A stretch of 64,000 nucleotides of DNA from Seiridium cupressi. Taxonomy: Eukaryota > Ascomycota > Sordariomycetes > Amphisphaeriales > Sporocadaceae. Within the stretch, counting starts at the first letter, position 1. Each line of letters starts with the position of its first letter. Of this stretch, positions 34,439 to 46,933 are shown piece by piece. The stretch is from the NCBI GenBank assembly GCA_036674765.1, contig JARVKI010000067.1:124001-188000 (forward strand), in the 5' to 3' direction. The translations under genes and the position numbers were made by a program. The notes beneath the pieces were generated by a model. That model made no database searches. It worked only from the letters and a program-made list of their open reading frames with translations, and was not told the DNA's origin.

Positions 34439-34961
34439 AGACGCAGGACCAGAGCGTGCAGGAGGGTTATAGCCCAATGACTGCAATTGGGACCGAACGA
34501 AGAGATCAAACACGCTAGTATCTTATCGCGAGATAACAAGCATATGCTTTGGTGTTTAGAATTTCTCCGGACCGCGGGACCTCAGCATCATAAATGTTCT
34601 CGACCACGTTCTAGAGGCGGACCCGGCCGAGGAAGTTGAACTTGTCTCTCCGCAATATGCAAGCACTTTGGCTCTAGAACTTTACCCAGAGCACCGGAGA
34701 AACCACTGCCTCGATATACACCCAGTAGGCTTGCTGGTTGCGGAGAAGGCATGTGAATGATGCTGTATATATCTGCTACAAGCGATACGGTCGTACTCAA
34801 CTCACGAGCTCTCTTCCTCATTCTTCAGTAAGGACATCTGTACGAAGAGAACGTCAGCTCGAATCAACTACACAAGAGACTCATCTCATACGTTTGATCT
34901 ACCTAATAGGTCTCCCCACCCTGAAACAATCAACTCTGTGCGACTTTATCTACCAGACAAG
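34439..34961. other. Intergenic, no gene seen
   Basis: Between CCE1 and a small orphan gene. A TATATA stretch at about 34765 lies some 200 bp before the next ATG. Confidence 0.4.
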
Positions 34962-35366
34962 ATGCCCTCACGCAGCTCATCCACTCGCTCGTCACAGAGC
35001 AACAGCCCTAAGCGCACAGTGCGCACTCTCACCTTTCATGTGCGACGTAGCTTCAGTTCTCTCCGCGACAAATTCACAGACTTGGCCCACTTTGGGGATG
35101 CACGCATTCGCCCGGGTGATGCTGAGTCAACATGGCTGCCCCTGGATCTGAGAGCAAGGTACAATGAGGAGGTGTACGGCTACATAGAGGCATACACATT
35201 CAACACTCGATTTGGCATGCATCGCGACAGCGTGGAGTGCTTAGCACCTCATGCAGTTAGGAACGCTATATTGGATAGATATTATGAGGAGGAACGGGAG
35301 AAATACTGGCTGGAGAGGGGAAGTTTGAGTCTGGGTACTGGGTGTGGTGGTCAGGTGGCCAACTGA
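34962..35366 (+). CDS. Small hypothetical protein
   Basis: Single exon, 134 aa, from the first ATG; an upstream extension to 34938 has only GTG. The first 20 residues are Ser/Arg-rich and basic, followed by a charged, helix-like body (ARYNEEVYGYIEAYTF, NAILDRYYEEEREKYW). No family recognised, no signal peptide, no membrane segment. The even amino-acid composition and lack of low complexity favour a real gene, but expression data would decide. Confidence 0.5.
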   Translation: MPSRSSSTRSSQSNSPKRTVRTLTFHVRRSFSSLRDKFTDLAHFGDARIRPGDAESTWLPLDLRARYNEEVYGYIEAYTFNTRFGMHRDSVECLAPHAVRNAILDRYYEEEREKYWLERGSLSLGTGCGGQVAN

Positions 35367-36319
35367 GAGAGTCTAGTACAAGGCGGCTACAGTACTCTTA
35401 AGCATCCTTTTTCATGCCCATTATGCCAAGGTTATTAATGAAGGTCACTGTCCTATTATGATATCATCCACTGAGTCACTATCGACGCTTTGATATGCCC
35501 CATTAATGCTAAACATGATTATCGGTAGGAACTAGTAGAGGTAAATTGCGTGCGTGCTTCATTCAGACCCTTCGGTTTTCGTTCTCTGGCCGCGATAAGC
35601 TCAAACCGTGGATCGTCTCAACCGTAATAGCAGTTCCGTCAAAACATGACCCAAGTATACTCCAGGTCTATATGTAGCAACTAAATGAGGCTTGTATGTA
35701 CCTTGTAGCTCCGTTGTATTTATCGCGCAAGTATAATTAGTGGTAGATAAATGAAACTTGCAGCAAAGTTGAGTTCTTGATCGCATTGGATTGCGGCACC
35801 CGTGTTTAGACATGGCAAGTGGCACTGTCGCATAGGTGTGGCGGCCTCTAGACTTCAGAATATCAGCCAGATTGTATTTTCATTGGTTGAACATCAAGAT
35901 TTTACCAAAGCAGCCTTCAAAGGTGTAAGGAGACTCTCAGAATATCTCTTTTGCCATGTTGCATAGCTCTTCGAAGCTAATAGTCGGCTTTGGTACTTTC
36001 TGATTCCTCCAGTCCCAACTAGCATCCTTGGCCAACACAAAGACGGGCCTAATGATGGGCATCTCAGCCAGTGTCTTCCTGGCCCAGTTGCTCTTCAAAT
36101 CCCATTGTTCCAGTTTTACTAATGCTTCCAAGTTCGGAGTCCAATTCATGTTGTTTCCCTCTCTGAGGTGCTTCCTCCACCATTTCACCCACAGCCACCT
36201 AGCCACCAACAAATCCCACAGTTTTGAAAAGCCTCGCGTTGCCCCTTTTCCGCGAAACAGAAAATTTCCCTTTGTCCCACTACGGGCGACGGCCGTGCCC
36301 GCCGACTTCTCATTAAGAA
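35367..36319. other. Spacer, with a possible 3' extension of the 2EXR gene
   Basis: An open frame on the minus strand at 35937-36350 (137 codons) overlaps the end of the 2EXR gene in another frame. Its composition (KLEQWDLKSNWARKTLAE, RPVFVLAKDASWDW) looks protein-like. It could be a further exon of that gene; I could not fix splice sites. Confidence 0.35.
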
Positions 36320-37090
36320 TTAATCCATGTATCGCACCGCCTTCCGGCACCGGAGGTCGACCACTCTGACATCGTCTTCAAAGAACAATCTATCGATCAT
36401 TTCGGGGGACGTAATGAGATTCGGATCGCCCCACCAGTTGTAGCTCTTGCCATGGCTCTGCGGGATGAGCAGGGCGATAACCTGGACGCTCGAGTTGCTC
36501 TTGGCTAACCTCGCAATCACCCTACACAGCGACCTCGTAATTTCCACATTACAGCTGACTGGAAATAGTAGCTCCCTAACGTGTTCGCAAAGGATATCGA
36601 GTAAATCCGAGTGTTTCTCGAGAATGTGTGGCCATAGAACAATATCCCGTAGTCCGAACCAGGCGAATCTGGTGGCCGTCTGCTCCCCACCGATGATGTG
36701 TTTCATGGTAGAGATATGGAAATCACCGTAGCAAATCGCTATACTTCGAGACTCGCGACAAATATGTAGAACGGCCGGCGGATTATTCCAAGCCTCATTG
36801 AGAGATTTTCTTTCGCCGCAGCACCTGTGTCCAATGAGCCGCCTCCTATTTGCGGCCATCTCCCATATTTCATTGCGGAGCTCTGGGGATAGCTGACTAA
36901 AAAGGTGAAAATTTTCGATCCTCTCGGTTATCCTTGGTGTGATGTATGCTGGTGACTGTAGGACAGAGAGTGTGTTTTCATCCCATTGTGCCTGACATTG
37001 CGCTTTCTTCCTGGTCAATCCATCGCTATTTCTGTGTCGGAATTTTGTGCAATTTGGAAGGACGGAGCCGCTACAGCTCTTTAATCCCAT
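36320..37090 (-). CDS. 2EXR domain protein
   Basis: At least one exon, 256 aa from the first ATG (a GTG lies upstream). Residues about 60-110 carry the 2EXR pattern: FHLFSQLSPELRNEIWEMA, then ILHICRESR-like VLHICRESRSIA. These proteins form a very large family in Leotiomycetes and Sordariomycetes and have no established function. The rest (HILEKHSDLLDILCEHVRELLFPV, SSVQVIALLIP) resembles family bodies. The stop at 36320 comes soon after DDVRVVDLR, where relatives often continue, so a 3' exon may be missing here. Confidence 0.7.
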   Translation of the reverse strand: MGLKSCSGSVLPNCTKFRHRNSDGLTRKKAQCQAQWDENTLSVLQSPAYITPRITERIENFHLFSQLSPELRNEIWEMAANRRRLIGHRCCGERKSLNEAWNNPPAVLHICRESRSIAICYGDFHISTMKHIIGGEQTATRFAWFGLRDIVLWPHILEKHSDLLDILCEHVRELLFPVSCNVEITRSLCRVIARLAKSNSSVQVIALLIPQSHGKSYNWWGDPNLITSPEMIDRLFFEDDVRVVDLRCRKAVRYMD

Positions 37091-38063
37091 TGAAGTGGCA
37101 AGTTCGTCCACTGAGCCGATTTTTGGCGGATCCTTCCCCTGCCCCGTGGCGTCGGAGATTGTATAACTCGCTCACGGCCTGAGCATATATCACCCCAACT
37201 CTTTTTTAGAGCATAGTGGGCAAGACAATTATGGAAAGCGCTCAATTAAAACTAATCCAGTCAATCTAGTTTAGGAGTTCTTAGGTTCTTTGCCTTTTCT
37301 TGAATGTCTAGGATACACTAACAGCCAGTTACCTTGAGATATTATGTGACCTCTCATATAAAAAGCTCAGCAAGTGGCCTATTAACCAGATATTGCATGG
37401 CGAGTTAACGTCGAATTGGCCCCAAAAGCTCAAACATGTGCCGGAAATAGCAGTGATCTACGCGGTGGCAACCTAAACTCCTGCTAATTATTGCCAGCAA
37501 TATGTAATATGCTTCGCCTTCTCTTACTCTTTTCAAATTTTAATGACTTAGCACTGCTGACAAACTCCTTCTCGAGTATAATGCCCTTCTTCTAAGGAGT
37601 CTCAACCAGATTTGAATGCTAGGTTCAAATTTGACCATCTCAGAACCTAGGCTAAGCTTTCCGTAATGTCATACTGGCTGTGCAGTATAACCACTATCAA
37701 TTGACTAGCTGAGTTTGACCAGGAGTAGTTTATATTCTCATAACTATATGCTGTCTCAAACAACCCTACTCAATATGCAGTTCTAACCTCAACAACTACA
37801 ACAATCATCTCCCTTTTGCGATGTGGTCTTACTTTCGACTTATCTCAAGAACTTTGTCTCCGATTAAATAGGGAAAACGGGAAATTGGTGCTAGATATCA
37901 CAAGCCTATTCTGACAATAAGAAAGGTATACATACGTAAGCCATAATACTATATGCAAGATTCTCCCTATTCACACGCTAGGATTTCACTTACAGTAGGT
38001 TCAGAGGAGAAGTCTACATTGTACAGAATTGGTCAATTGACGATGATCGCGTTCAGATCCGAC
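37091..38063. other. Gene-free spacer
   Basis: Moderately A/T-rich, with stops in all frames and no open frame of note. Part of the accessory block between 35 and 40.6 kb. Confidence 0.5.
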
Positions 38064-39016
38064 TCATCTTTGAATGGGTTCCATCGTGAATAGCCTAGAT
38101 CTATTAATCATACCCACTTCCTTATCCCATTCTGCAGCGCTTGTGCCATCACAATCTTGAACTTCGATATCAGCCCCCTGCTCGAGCAGCAGTTTGACAA
38201 CTGCAGTGTTGCTGAGCCCTTGTTCCCAAGCATAACCCCAATGCGCTATTATCGCCAGAAGCAGTGGCGTTCGTCCATCATTATCCCGAGCCTTTATACC
38301 AGCACCATTCTCAAGCAACAACATGATTGTGTCTATTGCATGAGCACCCAAGGCCACTCCTATGCACAATGGCGATTTCTATTTATGTCCCGGGCCTCAA
38401 TATTAGCACCCTTCTCCAACAACAATCTGACAAACGTCTCACAGGGATCATGTCAGAGACGATCCGGTATCGGATCGCAATCGTGTATATTAGGGTTGCC
38501 TTCCCCCTTATTCGATAGAAGGCAGAGGTCAGCGTGCCAATACTCAGCCCCTAGCACTCCTTGCGACAACCCTATCTGACAGATCACCACGCCCCACGGC
38601 CCGAAGTAAAGGCATACCATCATTATGATCACGAACTTCCATTCTGGCGCCATGCTCAGTCATCAACAGAACGATCGCTATTATCTTATGAGTAGAGTTA
38701 TGGCTTGTGTTGATAAGGTTGAGTAACAACGGTTTGATGCTACTCACCGGGATATAGCTAGTCTCCCCATTGTCTGTCGCGAAAAGCAGCGCTATAGACT
38801 TGCAAGAGGGTTTTGTACTTTTCTCTTTCTTTTTCTTTTTTCAAGTTTCGCATAAATGGTATAGCTTAGCTCGGGACCTGTAATTAAATAACTTCCTTCC
38901 TCCAGTAGCTTCCTCGCTGTTGTTGTGTAGCAGTTCTGAAGTGCCTCAAGTACGTGTTCTTCAGAGTATATCTGGGTGAGAATCCTAAAGTAACAGTTGA
39001 TGCAAGTCAAATTCAC
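38064..39016 (-). pseudogene. Decayed ankyrin-repeat gene
   Basis: Ankyrin repeats are readable on the minus strand in several frames. 38369-38064 contains DTIMLLLENGAGIKARDNDGRTPLLLA and VVKLLLEQGADIEVQDCDG. Just upstream, FVRLLLEKGANIEARD lies in another frame, so a one-base shift near 38385 separates it from the next repeat. A further fragment at 38544-38747 (VLLMTEHGARMEVRDHNDGMPLLRAV) is again out of phase, and 38792-39016 has only a weak repeat (ARKLLEEGSYL). At least two frame shifts and no intact start mark it as broken. Related ankyrin proteins in fungi often accompany HET or NACHT domains; none is seen here. Confidence 0.7.
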
Positions 39017-40674
39017 TAAACGACTTCGGCTTGAACACCAAATCGCACCTACTTTTGAACGGAAGATACGTCAACAAGTCTTCATCAAGGGCCACAGGGA
39101 CAAGGCCGTGATTTTTGTCTTGAACGCTCCTAAGCTGCAAAAATGCAAACTCAGTTATCATATGGTGAAACGCATCATCGTGGCATTTGCTCTCCATCGT
39201 GTCTCGTATCTTTCTGGGCAATACTTTCTGGGCCAAATGACCAGTCATTTGCTCTGTCGTGACAATGATTTGCAGGGGCCAAGAAATACGACAAACCTAA
39301 TAACTCCCATGCGCGTTGTGGTATATTGTATTTAACATAAAAGCACTGGCATAATGCTACTGTCCAGGGGCTTTAAATATATTAGGTCAGCGAATCCCAA
39401 TTGCTACACGAGTGATCATACGCGGGTCGTTCCTCTGGTTTTCAATAACTGATGCAGCTCAGTTGGCTTTACACGCAGATAGATGGTCAGATATGTAATA
39501 GAAAGCGCATACAAACAACCGAGTTTAACCGGTTGCACTGCTTTCAATGCTGTTTGTTAATGATAGGGAGTTAGTATGCCTCGCTTATGGGTGCCATCTC
39601 TGGCTGTTATACCCATAACACACATTTTCGGCACTTCCGCAGTCATAAGGATACCAGGTGGGATGACTGTGCTTGGCAGTGTACCTTCAACTACACTTAG
39701 GTATTTTGATCAGGCTGACAAATGTGGAATGGAAAGAGCTAATCTATCAATGGTCAAGACTTTGCTCTACAGCTGAGCTCCGTAATTGCCACAGTCCAAG
39801 GAAAATTAATAATAAAGACCTCATTTAAGGTGTGCCCCTCGAGAACCTATAAGATACTATGTGTGTGGCCGGCGCATATCTATGTGGTCCTTGCAAGGTT
39901 GCAGAACTCAGAGTTAGAGAACACGATAAAGACGGATCACCGACGTTGTGGTTGACATGCTAATAGGCACTAATGAGTCGCAGAATTGAGGAAACAGAAA
40001 ATAGAAAACAGAATCCCATATTGGGTGGAGTAGGATGACATTGGTGGTCATCGTACTGGAGATTACAAGTGAATGGAATAGAGGAAGTGGGGGAATTAAC
40101 ATGAAAGAATAAGCTAGAATTCAAATTGTTTTTAATCAACCAGGCAATCACCGTCGCAGCTAGATCCCGAAGCTCTGCTACATGATCCGAGGGTAACTGG
40201 CGTGGTGGAAAGCAGGATGTGAAGTTTTCATTCAATTTTGGTGCAACCCGAGCTCATGGCAATGGGGAGTACTTAGGTAATGCCTGGTACAAAACATCGG
40301 CAATCATTACAGGCACTATTCTCTTTTCCAAGGTATGGACTCTCAAGGCCCAACATCCCCGAACAGGCCAATATACCACGCGATGACAACTTGGCCAGGT
40401 GCTTTTTAGAATGGATTCAATATTCCGCCGTCAAAACCCACCTGAACGCCCTAGCTGATGTTAAATGAACACTACAAGATCAAAGATAATGCAGCTCAAA
40501 CGCTAATCTCAATCAAGAACAGCCTCAAGCAGCCATATTGTACGCAAGCCGCAGCCGCGCCACCCGAGTGAAACATCAATGCCCTGAGAAACGCCCGGGA
40601 AGGACATAAGCTTTCGTCCCTGCATCATTCCACTTGCTTCCCACTCTTGCTTCAAGCACAATGATCTGTCCGAA
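39017..40674. other. Spacer, possible 5' part of the ankyrin relic
   Basis: A minus-strand frame at 38985-39248 with no known motif could belong to the relic. Other frames (39576-39776 plus, 39960-40235 minus) match nothing. No feature called. Confidence 0.4.
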
Positions 40675-43600
40675 TCATATAACGGGCTCCTCCTCCGGTA
40701 CTGGCTCTTCCCCATTCTCCTCAGGTGCTTCAACACCCTCCTCCCCAATCGGCTCCTCGGGTACAATGCCATTCATCCTTTCCCATACCTCACGCCTGAT
40801 CCTGTCATCCTTCGCTTTGCGGTTGCGCTCGACTTCTTCGAACCCGCCACTCTTCTTCAATTTGCCCTCTTCAACAAAGTTTGTCAGCTCCTTCTTGAGC
40901 GGGTTTTCCGTTCTACTTTCAAGCTCTTTCTGTCTCAGCCTCTCGGCTCTCTCGATCGCTTCAAGCCTGTCTTCGTGGTTCGGCTGGAGAGCACGCACTT
41001 CGCCAAGAACGCCTTCTTTGGCAGCGGATGGATCTGAAGTGTTGCCCAGGTTGTGCAGACCCTTGGAGAATTGGCGTGCTGTGGGTGTCGTATCTTTCAT
41101 CTGCTCCTTAGTAGCTTGTTCGACAAGAGCAAAAGTCTCAGACGCCTTTTCGAGATCGTCTTGCAGATCGACCATGAGGTCCTCCATAACCTTGAGTTCG
41201 TCTCTCCCTTGGCATACGTCCTCAAGTTCCTTCTCCCAGATCTTGGTCCAGACGGGTTTCTCGTGCTTCATGTAATCACGAACCTTGACAAGCTCCTTGG
41301 TAAGTGCTTGAATATCCTTGGAGACGTCCTCGAGCTGGCGAGGCATCGGACGGACGCCGCGGTGCACCACATCCTTCCGTAGATCTTCTACAAGGTCCTG
41401 AAGATCATCAACCTTGGTGACGAGACGATCGGAGTCGGTATTGAGCTGTTTGCGACCTTTGGAAACGTATACAGGGCCGGACCCGTCGTCCGAGCTGGGT
41501 ACGGAAGCTTTGGCCGCGGCAACCTTAACGTTATTGGCCTTGTTACGCAACGCTGACATGGAGCTTTGGATCTCCGTCTGGAAATTGGAATAGGTTTGTC
41601 GCATGACTGCCAAGTCCCGACGAAGGCTCTGCAATTCCCTGAGCTGACTTGGATTCAACTTGGCTCCAGGACCAGTGGCTTTGGATCCAGAGCTCTCCAT
41701 GACTACCGTGGGTGCGGATGCCAAACGCGCCATCTCCTTTGCCGTTTCTAGTTGTCGGTCCGACACCCTCTGAAGAGCGGTCCCTTGATCGTCGACATTC
41801 TGCTTAACCTCACTGACAGCCTTCTTTAACGCTCCAATGCCCTCGTCGATGTGCTTCTTGACTTCATCAAGAGGCTCGATGTTGAGGGCAAGGACCGTCC
41901 GGTCCTTGATATCAGATAGATCCTCCAGCTCGTGGCGAACGCCCGAGACTGGGTCCTGAATGTAGATCTCGGGCAAATCAGAACCATTAAGAGCCGTATT
42001 CCATGAAAACTTCTCGATGAAGGCCAGCTGTAGCTTTCCAATGGTCAAGCCCGTATACCCTTCGGGCAATACGAACTTCTTGACTTTTGACTTGTATTGC
42101 AGGAACAATGTCAGCTCCTTGTCGAGTGGTGGTGACTGATCAATCAGGCCGTTCGGTTGCTGTTGTTGTTGGGGCGTCTTCGGCCGTTCCTGGGCTGGCT
42201 CTGACTGCGGCTGAGGCTCAACTGGCGTATCGATCGGAGGCGGTCTTGTCTTTTCGGGCGAATCAGGGCCTATGGGGAATGCGTCGACCAAGGGACCAGA
42301 TATAGTCGCACTAGGTCTGTACCTGTCCTCTGGAGATGCAGCCTGAAGCGACCCGAGATCGGTTTTATCTTGCTCAGTTGCCAAGCTTTCTTCAGAAACC
42401 TTACTGGGTACTCTGACAGGAGATGCGTCCTGAGCACTTTTCGACTGAGTGGAGCCAGTCCTGTTGTGATTCATGGACTCCCTGACTTGAACGGCGCGCA
42501 TCGATTCTCGTACCTCCCCACGTCCCCTATTCGGTAGAGGTGTGTTTTGCGACGGCAGCATAGGCACGCCATTAGTAGGTGCGCCGAGATGTTTCGAAAT
42601 CTGATATGCCGAGTATCGCCTCGATGCTCTTCTTTCCAGATCACCTCCTCTTTGCAATGCAGCGAGAGCACTCTGCTGTGATTTCGGAGGGGGCGGTGGC
42701 GGCGGGAACGCATCGATATCGACTCCATTCGTGGGCGGGCCTGTTGGAATGGTCGACTCGTCCCCAGGGTATGGAGGAAGGACCGGTATATTTTGCATGG
42801 TGTTACTTGACAACGTCGATTGATCTGACGAGATAGACGACTGAGTCTGGTCCCTCTGTTCCCTTCCCTGAAACTTGCGGCTGGGCGAACTGTTTACCCC
42901 GGATGGGCCAGATCCAGAGCTATCCCGTGAGCCATTGTTGTAGCTGCTATCCAAGCCCTCGTTCAATAAGGTTGTCAGGCCTGTGCTAGAGCTTCCCGCG
43001 GTGCTGTTGCTCATGGTCCGATTCGCCATGGCTGATTCATCAGGTGAAGCGGCGCCGCCACCCTCTTTATCACGCGCCTGCTTCTGCCGTAGCTTCTGCT
43101 GTTTCCGCTTCAAGCCATGAAGAAGATTGATAATGATATCCCGTATCCTTGGTAAATATTTCTCCAAGCTCTCGGTGCTTGCTTCTTGGCTCAGGGTTGA
43201 TTCTAATATGTGTCTGAGATTCTCGGGGACGTTTCCTAGATCTGACGTATCAACGTTGATGGCGGTGAATGCCCGGCAAGCCATGTTGAACTCGTATCCG
43301 AGGCGTACGTAGACGTCGGAGACCTGTGTGTCTGTTGCCGTACCGCGCGACCATTGCGTCAGTGTTTCGAGCAGTTGCTTCGTTGCGACGAGCAGGTGTG
43401 TGACGCTCTTTTCTATTTGAGACAAAGGCATATTCGAGCCCGAGCCACTGGATTGCTGTTACGGCCTGAAGTCAGTGATTTGTCCATCCGTAGTGCCATG
43501 TGTTCGATCTCCACAAATATCCTGTCTGTGACCGCAAAGGATGTGAGGTCCTGTTATTGAGAACCAACTTTGATTCCAACGCGACCAGGTACCGAAGGTG

Positions 43601-43790
43601 ATGATTGCACGGGGTGACTCACATTCCGCCTCGAGCCCGCGGATCTGTTGGAGGCAGTAGAAGTCCGTGACTGCATGTTTGCTGGTGACATGGGCCTCTG
43701 AGGTACACCAGATGGAGGAGGGGGCCCTGGAGGTTCGACGGCGGGCGAGCGGCGCTGTATCGATCGTTGCGATGGATTTGGGGCCTGCAT
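40675..43790 (-). CDS. BUD6: Actin-interacting polarity protein Bud6/Aip3
   Basis: Exons 43790-43623 and 43455-40675, 982 aa; the 167-nt intron (GTGAGT...AACAG) joins SRRN to QSSGSGSN in phase. Bud6 binds actin monomers and formins at hyphal tips and septa and promotes actin-cable assembly. The conserved N-terminal helical part follows the first exon (SQIEKSVTHLLVATKQLLETL, about 67-87). A long Ser/Pro-rich segment with a Pro run (FPPPPPPP) comes next, and then the Aip3 core beginning LFLQYKSKVKKFVLPEGYTGLTIGKL. A long coiled coil follows (about 580-860) and an acidic Glu/Pro tail. Size and order match Bud6 of filamentous fungi. Confidence 0.93.
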
Positions 43791-45661
43791 CTCGAAAATG
43801 TGTTTATTTGCAGTCCTACTCTTATAGATTCGTCTATTCCAGTCCTCAGCTAATTACTCTCCTCCTTGGTATGGATCTTTCGTCGCCGGCTGGAATGTTT
43901 CAGCACCTGCAGCGGCCTAATCTATCCTGTCATATATACAGCCAAAATTGATCGTTTCGAGGGACAGGTCACGGAATACGGTGAGGCGACGACGGTGGTA
44001 TCGACAGCGGTAATTCGAGCAGAGGTACAAGAGTCTAGTTTGGACGCGCGAAACGGAACAGAACTCAATCAGGTTGTTGATTCGAGTGATTACGGAGAGG
44101 TGAAGTCAGGTCCAGCTGGGGCTAGCGGATTTGGCGCGACGACGACATCGAAAAGGGCCGGGAGCCTGTTCGCCGCATAAGCCAGAGGCTAAAAGCTTTC
44201 GGCTCCAACGATGTGGTGAACGGGCCCCCCAAACAGCTGGGCCAGCTAGGGCCAGCGACCAAAAACAGAACTCCGTGCTGCCGTGGATGCATCCATGTCT
44301 CTCTTCCTTCATGCCGCTTTGCCCCAAACGGCTAAGAGCACGTGCATTCCTGCCGCCAACGTTGCTCTGGGCCCGTTCAAATGCGACCGTCTCCTTGCAT
44401 CCTAAATGCCTCTAAAACAATGTTTCGATGTTTTAATGCGGTCACTTGTTTTGCTGGCTTCTTGTCAGAGGCCATTTCACTGTATATTAAACTCCGGCCT
44501 TGTTCGCCTTCCCTTCAACATTGAAGCACACTCGCGGAATGCGTTTCCCTGCTAGCCTACACGTTGCAATGCAAACCACTCAAAGCCAGGCCAATCAGCA
44601 TATGATAAGTCACCATCATAGAGCGATCTGACAATGAGACTGGGTCATGTGGTTCCTGCAGCCTCATGTTTCCTCTTTGCACAAAAGGCCGAGGGTTGGT
44701 AAATCGGGCACCAGACACTAGCTCCTGCAGGGGCGATCGGCAGTTTATTATCGCTCTGTATTCCCTATGTACACTAACGTAGTTACTCACAATTTCGCAA
44801 ATTGGCCGTTCAATGCTAAATTCAAGTCTTGCCTACGAAATATGACCTCTCGTTTGATTTGGGTTTTATTTATCGTTCTGCCTAAGGCCGAAAGCGAAAG
44901 CATGAGTTAAGGTTATTACTGGCCAGACCATCCTGGAGTGAGAAGCTGAGGAGTCGGACCCCCTAATAATAGTGCCAAAGCCCAGCCAATTTAACGAGTC
45001 GGTCCAGGCCGATTACCACCGTACGAAATATGAGCTCTGTCGCGTGCTTGTAGGAATGTTGTTATAATGGGAGTATTGATGCTACCTTTACTTTTAACAT
45101 GTATGAGAATTGAGGCGGCTAACGTTACATTTGCGCCACTTCTAACAGCAATCAAAGAGTTTTTGAACCGAAGCCTCAGCTATTCCTAGCCAACGCCATA
45201 TGCTTCGCATGCATTTGATGTCATTATTGGTAGAGTTTCGACTGAGGTTTCGCTGCTCGGCTTTCGTAAGCTGATGTATTGATCTATCCGAGTGTGAGAG
45301 TCGTGTAGTCGTGAGAGCTGTCGTTAAACACAAGACCTAAGTTAAGCGGAGAATGTCGAAAACCCCGGTGACACTAATTCAGCGTGGCTTAGTGCTGCTT
45401 GCCAACTATACTCCACACTCCCACTATGAGGTCGGAGATTCAAGCTGACTACTTCTCCGATCGCAGTATATATGAACCTCAGCTGTTCCTGCCAAGAATA
45501 TAGACATGGAACCAATATCTGATAGTCTTCAAGACACCGATGAAAATCGATTCTATATCGCAACCTAGTAAACGCTAACGTCAGCCGCAACCCCTAACCG
45601 TTGTCGTCATATTTCAAAACCCCAACATCGAATTCTCACATTTTTATATCAGGAAATCTCA
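43791..45661. other. Divergent spacer, no gene seen
   Basis: 1.9 kb between the BUD6 and monooxygenase starts. Frames of up to 104 codons overlap on both strands and lack similarity. Confidence 0.5.
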
Positions 45662-46933
45662 ATGGCTTCACTTCAAATTGCCATCATTGGCGCTGGGCCA
45701 GTGGGCTGCACGTTGGCCCGGATTCTAAGCGTTTCCGTCCCCTCAGTCTCCGTAACCATCTACGAATCAGACAGTTCGCCCAACTTTAGATCACAAGGCG
45801 GCACCCTCGATCTCCACCCCAAGAGCGGTCTTGCGGCTATAAGAGAAGCCAAGCTGGAGGAGCAATTTCGCAAGTTTGCGCGTCTTGATGGCGATTACGT
45901 TCTTATGTGTGACAAGGACCTCAAGACTCTCCTGACCTTCGGCCCCAGCGGCAAAGGCAATCTTGAACGTCCAGAAATCGATCGCTCAGACTTGCGAAAG
46001 ATCCTCGCCGAGTCGCTACCTGAGGGTACGATCAAGTGGGGGCACCACCTTGCACGACTTGAACCAGACGGCGAAACTCGGAAGACTCTCATCTTCAAAG
46101 ACGGTAGCACTGCTACGGGATTTGACCTAGTGGTTGGCGCTGAGGGCGCATGGAGCAAAGTTCGGACGTTCATTACAGACATCAAGCCATACTACTCTGG
46201 CATCGCCTATCATACTTTCAGTATCCCGGACCCCAAAACTAAGGCCCCGGGTCTGCACAAGCTCGTCAACGGCGGCAACGTTTTCGCGTCAAACACTCAC
46301 CAGAAACTTTCAGTACAACAGATGGGAGACGGCAGCTTGCATGTCGGCTACTCCATGGTACGCCCCGAGTCGTGGCAAGATCCGGCGTCGGAGGATTGGT
46401 GCGTGTATGACGTCCACGACCTTGAAGCAACACGGCATGATATTCTCAAGGCGACGGCGGACTGGGACCCCAGGCTCAGGGAGGCCATCCTGAAGGTGCA
46501 GGGCAAAGTGGACACCCGGAATCTGTACATGTTGCCAGCTGACTTTACATGGGAGCACAAGGCCGGCGTGACCCTCATCGGTGATGCGGCACACGTCATG
46601 ACGCCATTCGCGGGCGAGGGAGTCAACGTCGGGCTCAATGATGCCAGGCATCTTGCTGCCGCCATCAAGCGGAGCGTAGAGACAGGGTCCTCGCTGGAGG
46701 CCGAGGTTGAGAAAGCCGAAAAAGCCATGTTCCCTCGCATGAACAAGTTCCAGAAGCTGACGGAATCACTTATGAACCTCTGGATGTTCAGTGACGATGT
46801 GCATACTGTGATTCCAAAAGTCGTCATGGAACATGTCACTTTGGACCTCCCCTGGTTACTGCACCCTCTGCTATGGGTAGGGGTCAATGGGTGGTGGGCT
46901 GCGAAGAGTTTGAAAGAGAGTATCATTGGTTGA
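45662..46933 (+). CDS. FAD-dependent monooxygenase (TetX/PHBH-like)
   Basis: Single exon, 423 aa. A flavoprotein hydroxylase that uses NAD(P)H and oxygen on small, often aromatic, substrates. The FAD Rossmann motif GAGPVG lies at 10-15, followed by the acidic end of strand 2 (IYESD). The DG-type motif is altered to VVGAEGAWSKVR (Asp to Glu), and the second FAD motif GDAAHVMTPFAGEGVN (about 306-321) is intact. The substitution pattern, with RSQGGTLDLHPKSGL near 45, is that of the TetX-like subgroup. A hydrophobic C-terminal segment (LPWLLHPLLWVGVNGWW) may touch membranes. No biosynthetic neighbours are seen, so the substrate is unknown. Confidence 0.88.
   Translation: MASLQIAIIGAGPVGCTLARILSVSVPSVSVTIYESDSSPNFRSQGGTLDLHPKSGLAAIREAKLEEQFRKFARLDGDYVLMCDKDLKTLLTFGPSGKGNLERPEIDRSDLRKILAESLPEGTIKWGHHLARLEPDGETRKTLIFKDGSTATGFDLVVGAEGAWSKVRTFITDIKPYYSGIAYHTFSIPDPKTKAPGLHKLVNGGNVFASNTHQKLSVQQMGDGSLHVGYSMVRPESWQDPASEDWCVYDVHDLEATRHDILKATADWDPRLREAILKVQGKVDTRNLYMLPADFTWEHKAGVTLIGDAAHVMTPFAGEGVNVGLNDARHLAAAIKRSVETGSSLEAEVEKAEKAMFPRMNKFQKLTESLMNLWMFSDDVHTVIPKVVMEHVTLDLPWLLHPLLWVGVNGWWAAKSLKESIIG

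Noticed and set aside
37585..37660. tRNA-like B-box (GGTTCAAAT)
   Set aside because: No matching A box, acceptor stem or anticodon arm could be drawn around it.
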